Positions 7,989 to 16,088 of a stretch of 64,000 nucleotides of DNA are shown one piece after another. A program made the translations under genes and the position numbers. The first letter of the stretch is position 1, and every line of letters starts with the position of its first letter. Origin of the DNA: Rhodobacter maris (GTDB taxonomy: Bacteria > Pseudomonadota > Alphaproteobacteria > Rhodobacterales > Rhodobacteraceae). The DNA lies in assembly GCF_900217815.1 (NCBI RefSeq), contig NZ_OBMT01000002.1, positions 310,001 to 374,000 on the forward strand, written 5' to 3'. The notes beneath the pieces are model-generated. The model worked only from the letters and a program-made list of their open reading frames with translations, had not been told where the DNA came from and searched no databases.

Positions 7989-10776
7989 CGCTTTCGTCCT
8001 TCTTCATGAGCGCCATCTCGACGATCTGCGCCACTCCGGATGTGGTGCGCAAAAGCCGTTCGGCAAGCGCTTCGAAACTCTCTTCATCGGCCTCGCGCAG
8101 CAAAAACGCCCGTCCGCCCTCGCCGATCGCTTCCAGATCGAGCGGGCCCTCTGTCAGAAGCCGCCCGCCCGCCTGCAGGCGCCACAGGAAGCGATAGGCG
8201 GAGGCCAGCACCTCGCCCGCCTCCTTGCTGACAAAGCCCCGCCGCGCGCCCACGCGCAATTGCGCCTCGACCCGCCGCGCCGGATCGCCCGCCCGCAGCG
8301 CGAAACTTTGCGCCAGAAGCTCGAGATCTTGCAATCGTCCCGGGCCGATCTTCGCCTCCCAGGCGCCATCGGGGGCCTTCGCGGCAAAGATCCGCGCCCG
8401 CATCTCGGCCAGATCCGGCATCACGCGCGGATCGGCGCCCTTGGCCGCAAGCACCGCGCAACGCACCTCTTCGACATCGGCGCTGAGCCCCGGATCGCCC
8501 GCCAGCACCCGTGCGCGGGTGAGCGCCAGATGCTCCCAAGTCCAGGCCTCCTCCATCTGGTAAGACCGGTAGCTTTCCAGCGACACCGCAACCGGCCCCT
8601 GCCGCCCTGACGGGCGCAGCCGCATATCGACCTCGTAAAGCCGTCCCTCGGGCATTTGCGCGCTGAGCGCGGTGATGAAGGCCTGGGTGAGGCGCGCGAA
8701 ATAGGGCCGCGTGGCGAGCGGCTTCGGCCCTTGCGAGCTTTCCGCGCCCTGCGCGTCATAAATCATGATCAGGTCGAGATCGGAGGCGGCGTTGAGCCGC
8801 TCTGCGCCCAGGCTGCCCATGCCCAGCACCACCGCGCCGCGGCCGGGGGGCGGCCCGTGCTTGCGGCTAAACTCGGTTACGACCTCTGGCCAGAGCGCCG
8901 CCACCGCCGCGCCGGCGACATCGGCATACTGGCGCGCCACCTCCGCAGCATCCGCCAGCCCGCGCAGATGGTGCACACCGACGCGAAACCGCATCTCTTT
9001 GGCCCATCGCCTTGCTGTATCCAGTTTTTTCTCGTAATCGGGCTGCGCATCGAGCGCCGCACCCAGGCCCTTCGCCAGTTCCATGCCCCCCGGCCAAGGC
9101 GCGAAGAACGAGCCTCCCAGCACCGCATCGAGCACGCCCGCATTGCGGCTCAGATGCGCGGCAAGCCCGGGGGCAGTGGCGCAGATATCGACGATCAGCT
9201 CGATCAGTTGCGGATTCGCCTCGAAGAGCGAGAACAGCTGCACGCCCGCGGGCAGGCGCGCCAGAAATCCGTCAAACTGGCGCAGGGCCTCCTCGGGGTT
9301 CGCGGCGCGCTGCATCCGGTGCAGGATCTCCGGCTCGATGCGGCGGAAGATCGCGCAGGCCCGTTCCGAGCGCAGCGCCGGATAGGCGCGCCAGCCCTCG
9401 ACAAGGGCCTGCGCCGCCTCGCTCAGATCGGGGCGTGCGCCATCTTCCGGACCGGGCGTGAAAAAGGCGCTGGTCAGCGCCTCGACCTCTTCAAGCCGCG
9501 CCTTGAGCCGGGCACTCCAGTCCGCCAGATCGCCCTCGCCCATCAGGCAGGCGACCCGCCGCAGCCCCTCCTCGCTCGTGGGCAGCACCTGGGTCTGGGC
9601 ATCGTTGACCATCTGGATCCGGTGCTCGATCTCGCGATGGTCGCGGTAATGATCGGTGAGCGCGCGCGCCACATCGACCGGCACCCAGCCCTTGACGGCA
9701 AGTTTTGCAAGCCCGCCCACCGTGGTCCGGTCGCGCAGATCCCTGTCCCGGCCGCCGGCGATCAACTGCCGGGTCTGGGTGAAGAATTCGATCTCGCGGA
9801 TGCCGCCGGCACCGAGCTTGAGGTTGTGGCCGGGCACGTCGATGCGCCCGCCGAGCCCCTTGTGGGCGCGGATCCGCAGACGCATGTCATGCGCGTCCTC
9901 GATCGCGGCGAAATCGAGATGACGGCGCCAGACGAAGGGGGTCAGCGCGGTCAGAAACCGCTCCCCGGCCGCCAGATCGCCCCCACAGGGACGCGCCTTG
10001 ATATAGGCGGCACGCTCCCAGGTGCGACCCTCGGCCTCATAATACTGCTCCGCCGCCCCCATCGAGATGCAGACCGGCGTCACCGAAGCATCGGGGCGCA
10101 GCCGCAGATCGGTGCGGAACACATAGCCCTCGGCGGTATTGTCGGAGATCAGCGCCGCCATCTTGCGGGTCACGCGGATAAAGGCGGCGCGCGCCTCGGC
10201 CCGATCCTCGGGCGCGAACTGGGTCTCGTCGAAAAGGCAGATCAGGTCGATGTCGGAAGAATAGTTGAGCTCGCCCGCCCCCATCTTGCCCATCGCGAGC
10301 GCCACCATGCCGCCCGCCCGCGCGGCCTCTTCGGGGCCTTTGCCGGGGAGCTTGCCGCGGCGGATCTCCTCGCCCACGAGCCCACGCAGCGCCAGCGTCA
10401 CGGCGGTATCGGCCAGCATAGTGAGCGCCCAGGTCACCCGTTCGAGCGCCCAGATCCCGCCCAGATCGCACAGCGCCGCCAGCAGCGCGACCCGGCGTTT
10501 GGCGCGGCGCAGTTCGGCCCCGAGCTGATCGAGCGCGACGCCGTCAAGCCGGGCGATCTCGGCCCCCAGAGGCAGCAGCGGCTCTTCCCCCAGCGCCGTA
10601 TGCAACCAGTCCGCCTCACGCTCAAGAAGTCCCGCGAGATAGGGCGAAGACCCCGCCGTCCCGGCGATCAGGGCGCGGATCTCGGTTGAAAAATCACCAT
10701 AGCGCGCGGCGACATCGGTGCCACGCGCAGGATCAAAGGCAAGGGGCTGCCGGGTCAGGCCGGTTGCAAAGCTCAT
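7975..10776 (-). CDS. glnE: Glutamine synthetase adenylyltransferase/adenylyl-removing enzyme
   Basis: Bifunctional enzyme that adenylylates and deadenylylates glutamine synthetase in response to PII. It has 933 residues, close to E. coli GlnE (946). Two nucleotidyltransferase-type modules are visible: GKMGAGELNYSSDIDLICLF in the N-terminal half and VLGMGSLGAERLNAASDLDL in the C-terminal half, each with the G-x-D-x-D metal motif, so both activities look intact. The linker contains the GlnD-like PII-response region. It is followed by the overlapping 89-residue gene. Confidence 0.95.
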   Translation of the reverse strand: MSFATGLTRQPLAFDPARGTDVAARYGDFSTEIRALIAGTAGSSPYLAGLLEREADWLHTALGEEPLLPLGAEIARLDGVALDQLGAELRRAKRRVALLAALCDLGGIWALERVTWALTMLADTAVTLALRGLVGEEIRRGKLPGKGPEEAARAGGMVALAMGKMGAGELNYSSDIDLICLFDETQFAPEDRAEARAAFIRVTRKMAALISDNTAEGYVFRTDLRLRPDASVTPVCISMGAAEQYYEAEGRTWERAAYIKARPCGGDLAAGERFLTALTPFVWRRHLDFAAIEDAHDMRLRIRAHKGLGGRIDVPGHNLKLGAGGIREIEFFTQTRQLIAGGRDRDLRDRTTVGGLAKLAVKGWVPVDVARALTDHYRDHREIEHRIQMVNDAQTQVLPTSEEGLRRVACLMGEGDLADWSARLKARLEEVEALTSAFFTPGPEDGARPDLSEAAQALVEGWRAYPALRSERACAIFRRIEPEILHRMQRAANPEEALRQFDGFLARLPAGVQLFSLFEANPQLIELIVDICATAPGLAAHLSRNAGVLDAVLGGSFFAPWPGGMELAKGLGAALDAQPDYEKKLDTARRWAKEMRFRVGVHHLRGLADAAEVARQYADVAGAAVAALWPEVVTEFSRKHGPPPGRGAVVLGMGSLGAERLNAASDLDLIMIYDAQGAESSQGPKPLATRPYFARLTQAFITALSAQMPEGRLYEVDMRLRPSGRQGPVAVSLESYRSYQMEEAWTWEHLALTRARVLAGDPGLSADVEEVRCAVLAAKGADPRVMPDLAEMRARIFAAKAPDGAWEAKIGPGRLQDLELLAQSFALRAGDPARRVEAQLRVGARRGFVSKEAGEVLASAYRFLWRLQAGGRLLTEGPLDLEAIGEGGRAFLLREADEESFEALAERLLRTTSGVAQIVEMALMKKDESDGAA

Positions 10777-11065
10777 GGCGCCAGATTAGCGGGCCAATGT
10801 CTTGCGTCAATCATCGGTTGATCCGCGCGGCGAGCCGCCCGTCGCGCCCCCCGCGGCAGAGCGGAAACCCACCCGAACCCGGGGGCTTGCGGCTTGACGG
10901 CGCCGCCCGCGAATGCTCAGGTGGCGCCGACTGGATATTCACCCGGTGGATCCCGGCCCGGCCCCGTGTCGGCCCGCCCGCCTTCCCCGACCGGAGCCTT
11001 CCGGCCCGGAAGCCCGGCCGGACCGATGCGGCCCGATCCGGTCCCCCTCCCTGCGGAAGACCCCC

Positions 11066-12565
11066 ATGACAGAGCCCAAAGATCCCGAGCGCATGATCCT
11101 TGCCATCGACGAGGGCACGACGAATTCGAAAGCCGTGCTCTTCGACGCAACGGGCCGGGTGCGGGCGAGCGGCGCGGCCCCGGTGCCGATCCGCCACCCC
11201 GAGCCGGGCTGGGTGGAGCAGGACGCCGAGGCGATCTGGTCCGCGACCGAGCAGGCGATCTCTGCCTGTGTCGCCGCGGCACCGCAGGCAGAGATCGTCG
11301 CGATCGGGCTCTCGAACCAGCGCGAATCGATCCTGATCTGGGACCGCGTCACCGGCGCCCCGCTTGGCCCCGTCGTCACCTGGCAATGCCGCCGCTCGGC
11401 TGCCGCCTGCGCGGCGCTGCGCGACGCGGGCCATGAGCCCGAGGTGATCGCCCGCACCGGATTGCCGCTCGATCCGATGTTCCCCGCGACCAAGCTCGCC
11501 TGGCTTCTGGAGTTCCACGCGAGCGGCCGCGCCGCGGATACGATCTGCGCGGGCACGGTCGATGCCTGGCTGATCTGGAAGCTCACCGGCGGCGCCGTCC
11601 ATGCCACCGACGCCTCGAACGCCGCGCGCACGCAGCTTTTCAACCTCGCCGAGGGGCGCTGGGACGAAACGCTCTGCGCGCTGTTCGGCATCCCGCCCGA
11701 GGTGCTGCCCGACGTGGCGGAAAGCGCTCATGTCTTCGGCAGCACCGCGGGCGTGGCCGGGCTTCCGGACGGCATTCCCGTCGCCGCGGCAATCGGCGAC
11801 AGCCATGCCGCGCTTTTCGGTCATGGCGCCACGCGGCCGGGCGACGGCAAGGTGACTTTCGGCACCGGCTCGTCGATCATGACCACGGTTCCCGCGTTCA
11901 GCGCGCCACCGAAGGGGCTGACCACCACCATCGCCTGGAAGATCGGCGGGCAGATCACCTATGCGTTCGAGGGCAATATCCTCGTCTCCGCCTCGATCCT
12001 CCCCTGGACCGCGGATCTGCTGGGGCTCGGCTCGGTCGATGACCTCGTGGCCCTCGCCGAGACCGTCGAGACATCGCTCGGCGTGGCGCTCGTGCCCGCC
12101 CATGTGGGCCTCGGCGCCCCGCATTGGAACGCGACCGCCCGGGGGGTGATTTCCGGTCTCAGCTTCGGCTCGGGGCGCGCCCATCTCGCCCGTGCCGCGC
12201 TCGACAGCCTTGCCTTGCAGGTCGCCGATGTGGTCGAGATCGTCCGCGCAGGCTCCGGCCATCCGATCGGGCGACTTTTCGTCGATGGCGGGCCGAGCCG
12301 GAACCGCCGCCTGATGCAGCGCGTGGCCGATATCCTCGACCAGCCGGTGATCACCTCGGAAAGCGTCGATGCCTCGGCCCGCGGCGCCGCCTATCTGGCG
12401 GGGCTTGCGGTCGGTTTCTGGAGCGATGCCGAGACAGTCGCAGGGCTTGAGCCGCATGACCCGCCGCTGGTTCCCGCATTGCCGGACACCGCGCGCGCGG
12501 CCCTGCGCGCGGACTGGAAGGATGCCCTCGCCCGCACGCTCCTGCCGGCCCAATCCCTCGCCTGA
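11066..12565 (+). CDS. FGGY-family carbohydrate kinase, glycerol-kinase-like
   Basis: A 499-residue sugar/polyol kinase of the FGGY fold. The start at ATG 11066 (MTEPKDPERMILAIDEGTTN) puts the phosphate-1 motif at the expected N-terminus; the frame is open further upstream. Overall it tracks glycerol kinase: LSNQRESILIWD, TWQCRRSAAAC, GTVDAWLIWKLTGG, GLGAPHWNATARG and FVDGGPSRNRRLMQ. Compared with E. coli GlpK the substrate Arg and Glu (NQRE) and Trp (WQCRR) are kept, but the DPYF tyrosine is Met (DPMF) and the GDQQAALFG glutamine is Ser (GDSHAALFG). The substrate may therefore not be glycerol. No glpD or glpF is adjacent. Confidence 0.85.
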   Translation: MTEPKDPERMILAIDEGTTNSKAVLFDATGRVRASGAAPVPIRHPEPGWVEQDAEAIWSATEQAISACVAAAPQAEIVAIGLSNQRESILIWDRVTGAPLGPVVTWQCRRSAAACAALRDAGHEPEVIARTGLPLDPMFPATKLAWLLEFHASGRAADTICAGTVDAWLIWKLTGGAVHATDASNAARTQLFNLAEGRWDETLCALFGIPPEVLPDVAESAHVFGSTAGVAGLPDGIPVAAAIGDSHAALFGHGATRPGDGKVTFGTGSSIMTTVPAFSAPPKGLTTTIAWKIGGQITYAFEGNILVSASILPWTADLLGLGSVDDLVALAETVETSLGVALVPAHVGLGAPHWNATARGVISGLSFGSGRAHLARAALDSLALQVADVVEIVRAGSGHPIGRLFVDGGPSRNRRLMQRVADILDQPVITSESVDASARGAAYLAGLAVGFWSDAETVAGLEPHDPPLVPALPDTARAALRADWKDALARTLLPAQSLA

Positions 12566-12627
12566 GCCCGGGAACGCCCGCCCGCCCCTTGCATGGAGCC
12601 CGCGCTCCATGTATCAGGGCTTCCAGC

Positions 12628-12701
12628 GCGGGTGTTGTGTAATGGTAAGACCCTAGCCTTCCAAGCTAGAGATACGGGTTCGATTCCCGTCACCCGCTCC
12701 A
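12628..12701 (+). tRNA. tRNA-Gly (anticodon TCC)
   Basis: A 74-base cloverleaf with encoded CCA. The acceptor arms are GCGGGTG (12628-12634) and CACCCGC (12691-12697), discriminator T. The anticodon loop CTTCCAA sits between CTAGC and GCTAG, and the T-arm is ACGGG-TTCGATT-CCCGT. Its 3' end is the integration site of the downstream island and is copied at 23603-23623. Confidence 0.97.
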
Positions 12702-12705
12702 TCAG
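12685..12705 (+). repeat. Island attachment site, left (attL) in tRNA-Gly 3' end
   Basis: The 21-base sequence from TCCCGTCACCCG to CATCAG is identical at 12685-12705 and 23603-23623. Similarity of roughly 85-90% continues for about 155 bases (to 12840 and 23757), covering the spacer and the first codons of the integrase. This defines the left boundary of the island. Confidence 0.85.
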
Positions 12706-12787
12706 ACCCCCTTTGTGGTCATTTTTCTCAATATCTTCTGGCACTTGCGTTCCTTCCGGTGCACATTCGGGCACACACGGGGCACAC

Positions 12788-14215
12788 ATGGGACTTGTCT
12801 TGAAGCACGTTGAGCAATCCAAATCGGGAAGCTGGCAATACCGCCGCCGCGTTCCCAAGGACGTTTCCGAGGTCATCACCAAGCGCGAGTTCAAACGCAA
12901 ACTGGGCGATTCCCGAAAGGAGGCCCTTGCCGCCTATCCGCAGGTTCACGCCCAAGTGGAGCGCGAGATCGAGGCGGCGAAGCGGCGGCTTGCCGGGGCC
13001 GCGGCGGCATCGGGGCCGGGAGCATCGGAGCGCGAAGCCTATGCCGAGGCGCTGCGGCGTCGGGCCGATCTGATCACCAAGGGGGCGACGGAAGAGGCCC
13101 TTGAGCTGACCGCCGATGCGCTGGCGGACAGCTTCCCGCAAGACGGCTATGAGCCCCTCGGAGCGCCCCCGGTTGCGCGCCACACGGTCAACCTTCTGCG
13201 CCTCGGGCCGGAACGCTACAGGCCCCCGGAGCCCACCTTGGGGGATGCGCTGCGGCTCTACCTGAAAGAGCATCTGAAAGCGGACAGCCCGGAGACGGAC
13301 AGCCGCGTTGTCGGGCTTGCGCGCCGCGTCGTGGAGGCCGCAATCGCCGCCATCGGGCGCGATCCTCTGTTGACCTCGATCACCCGCGAAGACGCCCGCG
13401 CCGTCCGCGATCACATGCTGGACCGGGTGAAGGCCACGGGGCGCGGGACCGGTGAGAAGGTGAGCGCGGCAACCGTGTCGCGGGAACTGGCGATCCTCTC
13501 CGCCGTGGTCAACTTTGCCAAGGTCGAGTTCGGGATGCCCGACACGATGCCGAACCCGTTCAGCCGCTTGCCCGTGGCGCGGGTGGCGAAGGGACAGGGG
13601 CAGAAGGCCTCGGAGAAGCGCGACCCGTTGCCCTCCGCCGTGCTGACAAAGACCCGCGCGCGTGTGCTTGCCAATGCGGCCCCTGAATTGGCCCTGATCT
13701 GGCGCATGGTCGAGGGGACCGGGTGCCGTCTGGCCGAGGTCACAGGCCTCTTGGTCGAGGATGTGGCGACGGAAGGGGAGTTTCCGCATCTCCGCATTGA
13801 ACCGAACGCCCTGCGAACGCTCAAGACCACCTCCTCTCGCCGCCGGGTTCCCCTTGTGGGAGACGCTCTGGAAGCGGCCATCGAGGCCCAGCGGCTGGCC
13901 CGGGAAGGCGTCATGCTGTTCCCCACCTATGGCCGCAAGCGGGGCTCTGACGCGGCCTCCGCGGCGCTGATGAAGCATTTGCGGCAGGTATCGGCAGACG
14001 AAAAGCATGTGATCCATTCGCTTCGCCACAACATGAAGGACCGCCTCATTCTGGCCGAAGTGTCGTCGCTGGACCAAAACCTGATCCTCGGTCATGCCCT
14101 CGGGGGCGTGGGGGATCGGGTCTATGGCGGCGACGTCGCGAAACTGCGCCAGACCACAAAGGCGATGCGCAAGGCGTTGGGCTTGCCCGCTGTGGACGCG
14201 GAGGCCCAGTCGTGA
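12788..14215 (+). CDS. Tyrosine-type integrase of the island
   Basis: A 475-residue site-specific recombinase, placed 87 bases from its tRNA-Gly attachment site. The start ATG 12788 (MGLVLKHVEQSKSGSWQYRR) is supported by the copied remnant at 23705, which begins with the same residues. Catalytic residues are visible in order: R314 in EGTGCRLAEVTG, a beta-hairpin Lys in KTTSSRRRVPLV, H410-x-x-R413 in IHSLRHNMKD, H436 in ILGHALGG and Y446 in DRVYGGD. N-terminal residues 1-60 look like the DUF6538-type arm-binding region and residues about 150-270 like the core-binding domain. It appears intact and may be active. Confidence 0.93.
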   Translation: MGLVLKHVEQSKSGSWQYRRRVPKDVSEVITKREFKRKLGDSRKEALAAYPQVHAQVEREIEAAKRRLAGAAAASGPGASEREAYAEALRRRADLITKGATEEALELTADALADSFPQDGYEPLGAPPVARHTVNLLRLGPERYRPPEPTLGDALRLYLKEHLKADSPETDSRVVGLARRVVEAAIAAIGRDPLLTSITREDARAVRDHMLDRVKATGRGTGEKVSAATVSRELAILSAVVNFAKVEFGMPDTMPNPFSRLPVARVAKGQGQKASEKRDPLPSAVLTKTRARVLANAAPELALIWRMVEGTGCRLAEVTGLLVEDVATEGEFPHLRIEPNALRTLKTTSSRRRVPLVGDALEAAIEAQRLAREGVMLFPTYGRKRGSDAASAALMKHLRQVSADEKHVIHSLRHNMKDRLILAEVSSLDQNLILGHALGGVGDRVYGGDVAKLRQTTKAMRKALGLPAVDAEAQS

Positions 14216-14248
14216 GGTGTTGGGACGGTCAGCACGGGTAAAAAAATA

Positions 14249-14268
14249 GAGGCCCCGGAAGGAGCCTC
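14249..14268. terminator. Terminator-like hairpin after integrase
   Basis: GAGGC-CCC-GGAA-GG-A-GCCTC forms a stem with a C/A mismatch and a GGAA tetraloop. A hairpin of the same design (AGGC and GCCT outer arms, C/A mismatch) occurs at 20806-20827 in this island. The T-tract is weak. Confidence 0.4.
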
Positions 14269-14474
14269 GTTGGGTATCTGGGGGAGAGGAGGGAGGAGTG
14301 GGAGGCGCTCACGGGACGCTGGACATGCCCCAGCCTAGCCACTCACTTTGGGCATCCCCTAACATCTTATATAACATGTAAAGGGGGGCTCCCTCCTATG
14401 CTGTGTGGTAATTGATTCGTTGGGGTCACGGAGGGCGCATATCCTCTCTGTCAACCCCTAATCTTCTATCCCGA

Positions 14475-15031
14475 TCAGATAGTCAGAAGGTGCACATCTC
14501 CTCCGTCCCTCCTCCCCCTGTCCCCGATCAGGAGCTCCTGTGGGAGCACCTCTAGGAGGCCGCAGGAGGCCCGCTGGGGCGCCCTCTTGGGGTCCGTGTG
14601 GGTGGGGCTCACGAACGAAGAGGGGCGCGGCAGGGGGCTCTCTGGGGCGGATGGGTGACGCGCAGAAAGGTCGCCCCTGCTTGAAGGGCGGATTCCCCCA
14701 ACATAACTGGCGGATATGTTGGCGAGCGCCTTGCCGGTGCTGGCAGAGCCAAGCACGTCGCACGCCTCCTCCCCTTCCCCGTGATCAGGAGCCCCCTAGG
14801 CGCGCATCTGAGCCTTGATCCGGGCGAGACATCTCCTGAGGGCCGCCCTCGGTAAGGGTATCGCGTTTCGCGACCCCCCTTGCAGTGACGGGCGATGGCA
14901 TCGGCGGCGTCGGCATAGCCCAGCACGTCGCACACGTCACGGGCAACGAACCACGGTTCGCCGTCGATTGTCACGGTGCGCACGGGGCGGATGGGGTGAC
15001 GCGCAGAAACGTCGCCCCCGCGAGCCCTCAC
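14475..15031 (-). pseudogene. Degenerate BRO-N antirepressor-like fragments
   Basis: Two partial BRO-N domains lie in different frames. The first, from a GTG at 15031 that overlaps the stop of the intact BRO-N gene, reads RPVRTVTIDGEPWFVARDVC then DVLGYADAADAIARHCKGG before losing similarity. The second, about 14766-14655, reads CDVLGSASTGKALANISASY, nearly the same as the TNTGKALSNISASY segment of the intact gene. A 33-35-base direct repeat (14644-14676 and 14984-15018) and a longer one (about 14671-14753 and 15349-15425) show these pieces arose by local duplication. Frames do not join, so this is treated as debris. Confidence 0.7.
14644..15018. repeat. Direct repeat pair within BRO-N fragments
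   Basis: GGGGCGGATGGG-TGACGCGC followed by AGAAA(G/C)GTCGCCCC occurs at 14644-14676 and 14984-15018, differing by one inserted G and few substitutions. A second pair with GGCGGATATGTTGG-like sequence links 14671-14753 to 15349-15425. They mark recombination joints between duplicated BRO-N modules. Confidence 0.7.
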
Positions 15032-15537
15032 GGCTTCTCAACGAAGAACCGTTCCTTGGCGTTCGGATAGCGCCCGTTCAGTTGCTTGAAGCGCTCGACG
15101 TCGGCGGCGATGCGGGCGCGACGTTCGGCGCGGGTGCCTTCGATCAAGCGCTCGGAGCGTTCGCCCACGGCGGCGCGGAGCTGATCGTCGGTCATGGTGC
15201 CCTGCCCCACGACATAGACCCCGTGCTTCATGATCGACGGGATGACTTCGGAGGTCAGGAGGCGGCGGAAGGCCCGGGCCGTCGGCTTCCGGGAGTCAAG
15301 GACCAGATCGTTCAGGCCGAACTCATTGACCAGCTTGTGCGGACGCCCGCCCCTGTTTGAAAGGCGGATTTCCCCAACATAACTAGCGGATATGTTGGAG
15401 AGTGCCTTGCCGGTGTTGGTCAGGCCGAGGGCCTTGCACACGTCAGCCGCGACGAACCAGACTTGTCCGTCAATCGTGACGCTGCGCAGCTTGCCGAACC
15501 GGGTATTGGCGACGGCAACGGCGGGGAGATTTTCCAT
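15028..15537 (-). CDS. BRO-N domain protein (phage antirepressor-like)
   Basis: A 169-residue protein starting at ATG 15537 (MENLPAVAVANTRFGKLRSV), preceded by an AAAGGAAA site. Residues about 15-110 form a BRO-N domain: FGKLRSVTIDGQVWFVAADV, CKALGLTNTGKALSNI, ASYVGEIRLSNRGGRPHKLV, and the ending LTSEVIPSIMKHGVYVVG that typifies the family. The C-terminal part is charged and helical (SERLIEGTRAERRARIAADV). BRO-N proteins bind DNA and act as antirepressors or unknown regulators in phages and islands. Degraded copies lie directly downstream. Confidence 0.88.
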   Translation of the reverse strand: MENLPAVAVANTRFGKLRSVTIDGQVWFVAADVCKALGLTNTGKALSNISASYVGEIRLSNRGGRPHKLVNEFGLNDLVLDSRKPTARAFRRLLTSEVIPSIMKHGVYVVGQGTMTDDQLRAAVGERSERLIEGTRAERRARIAADVERFKQLNGRYPNAKERFFVEKP

Positions 15538-16088
15538 AGGTTTTTTCCTTTCGGGATGGTGGTTGTCGGGGTCCATTCCCCGGCATGACGCCCCCGGCAG
15601 CCCCACCACGAGCCCCCGAGGGGCCGGAAAGGATCAGCCGAACGGGTCGCGCAGGGACGCCATGCGAAAGAATGGAAAGGATGGGAGAAGGGTGCTGCCA
15701 CCGCTCGGGGGCGCGCGCTCAGCCCATTGCCGTGGGCAGCACATTGACGCGCCTCTTCTCAAGGCGGTCGCTCAGGCAAGGCGCAGCGATGCAGCCGAGC
15801 AGCCCATTCCGGCCCCTCGTGCAGGGCGCAGCGAGAATCATGGCGCCGTCACGGAGCGCGGGGATTGCGGACATTTGCCGCGCTTTGTGCTAACGACGGC
15901 TATGATCAGGTGGCGTGCCTTGCTACTGATGGTCGTTTGCACTGATTGACGAGATTTACTCACGCCAGACCAAGGGGCGATCCTTTCAGCGGACGGCCAG
16001 CAGCGAAGACCGGGAAAACATTGAATTCGATCCAGCCTTGGAGTGTAGTGCGAGTGTGTGACAACTCAGCCGAAAGAAAATTCAAGCC
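15538..16088. other. Gene-free stretch inside island
   Basis: About 550 bases upstream of both the BRO-N gene (minus) and the helicase gene (plus), so it should contain divergent promoters. Several short frames exist on both strands but none has a recognisable product or ribosome-binding site. Base composition shifts from GC-rich to AT-richer near 15.9 kb. No repeat or clear operator was found. Confidence 0.5.

Noticed and set aside
10811-12610. A minus-strand open frame of about 600 codons
   Set aside because: Antisense of the FGGY kinase, which has clear family motifs on the plus strand.
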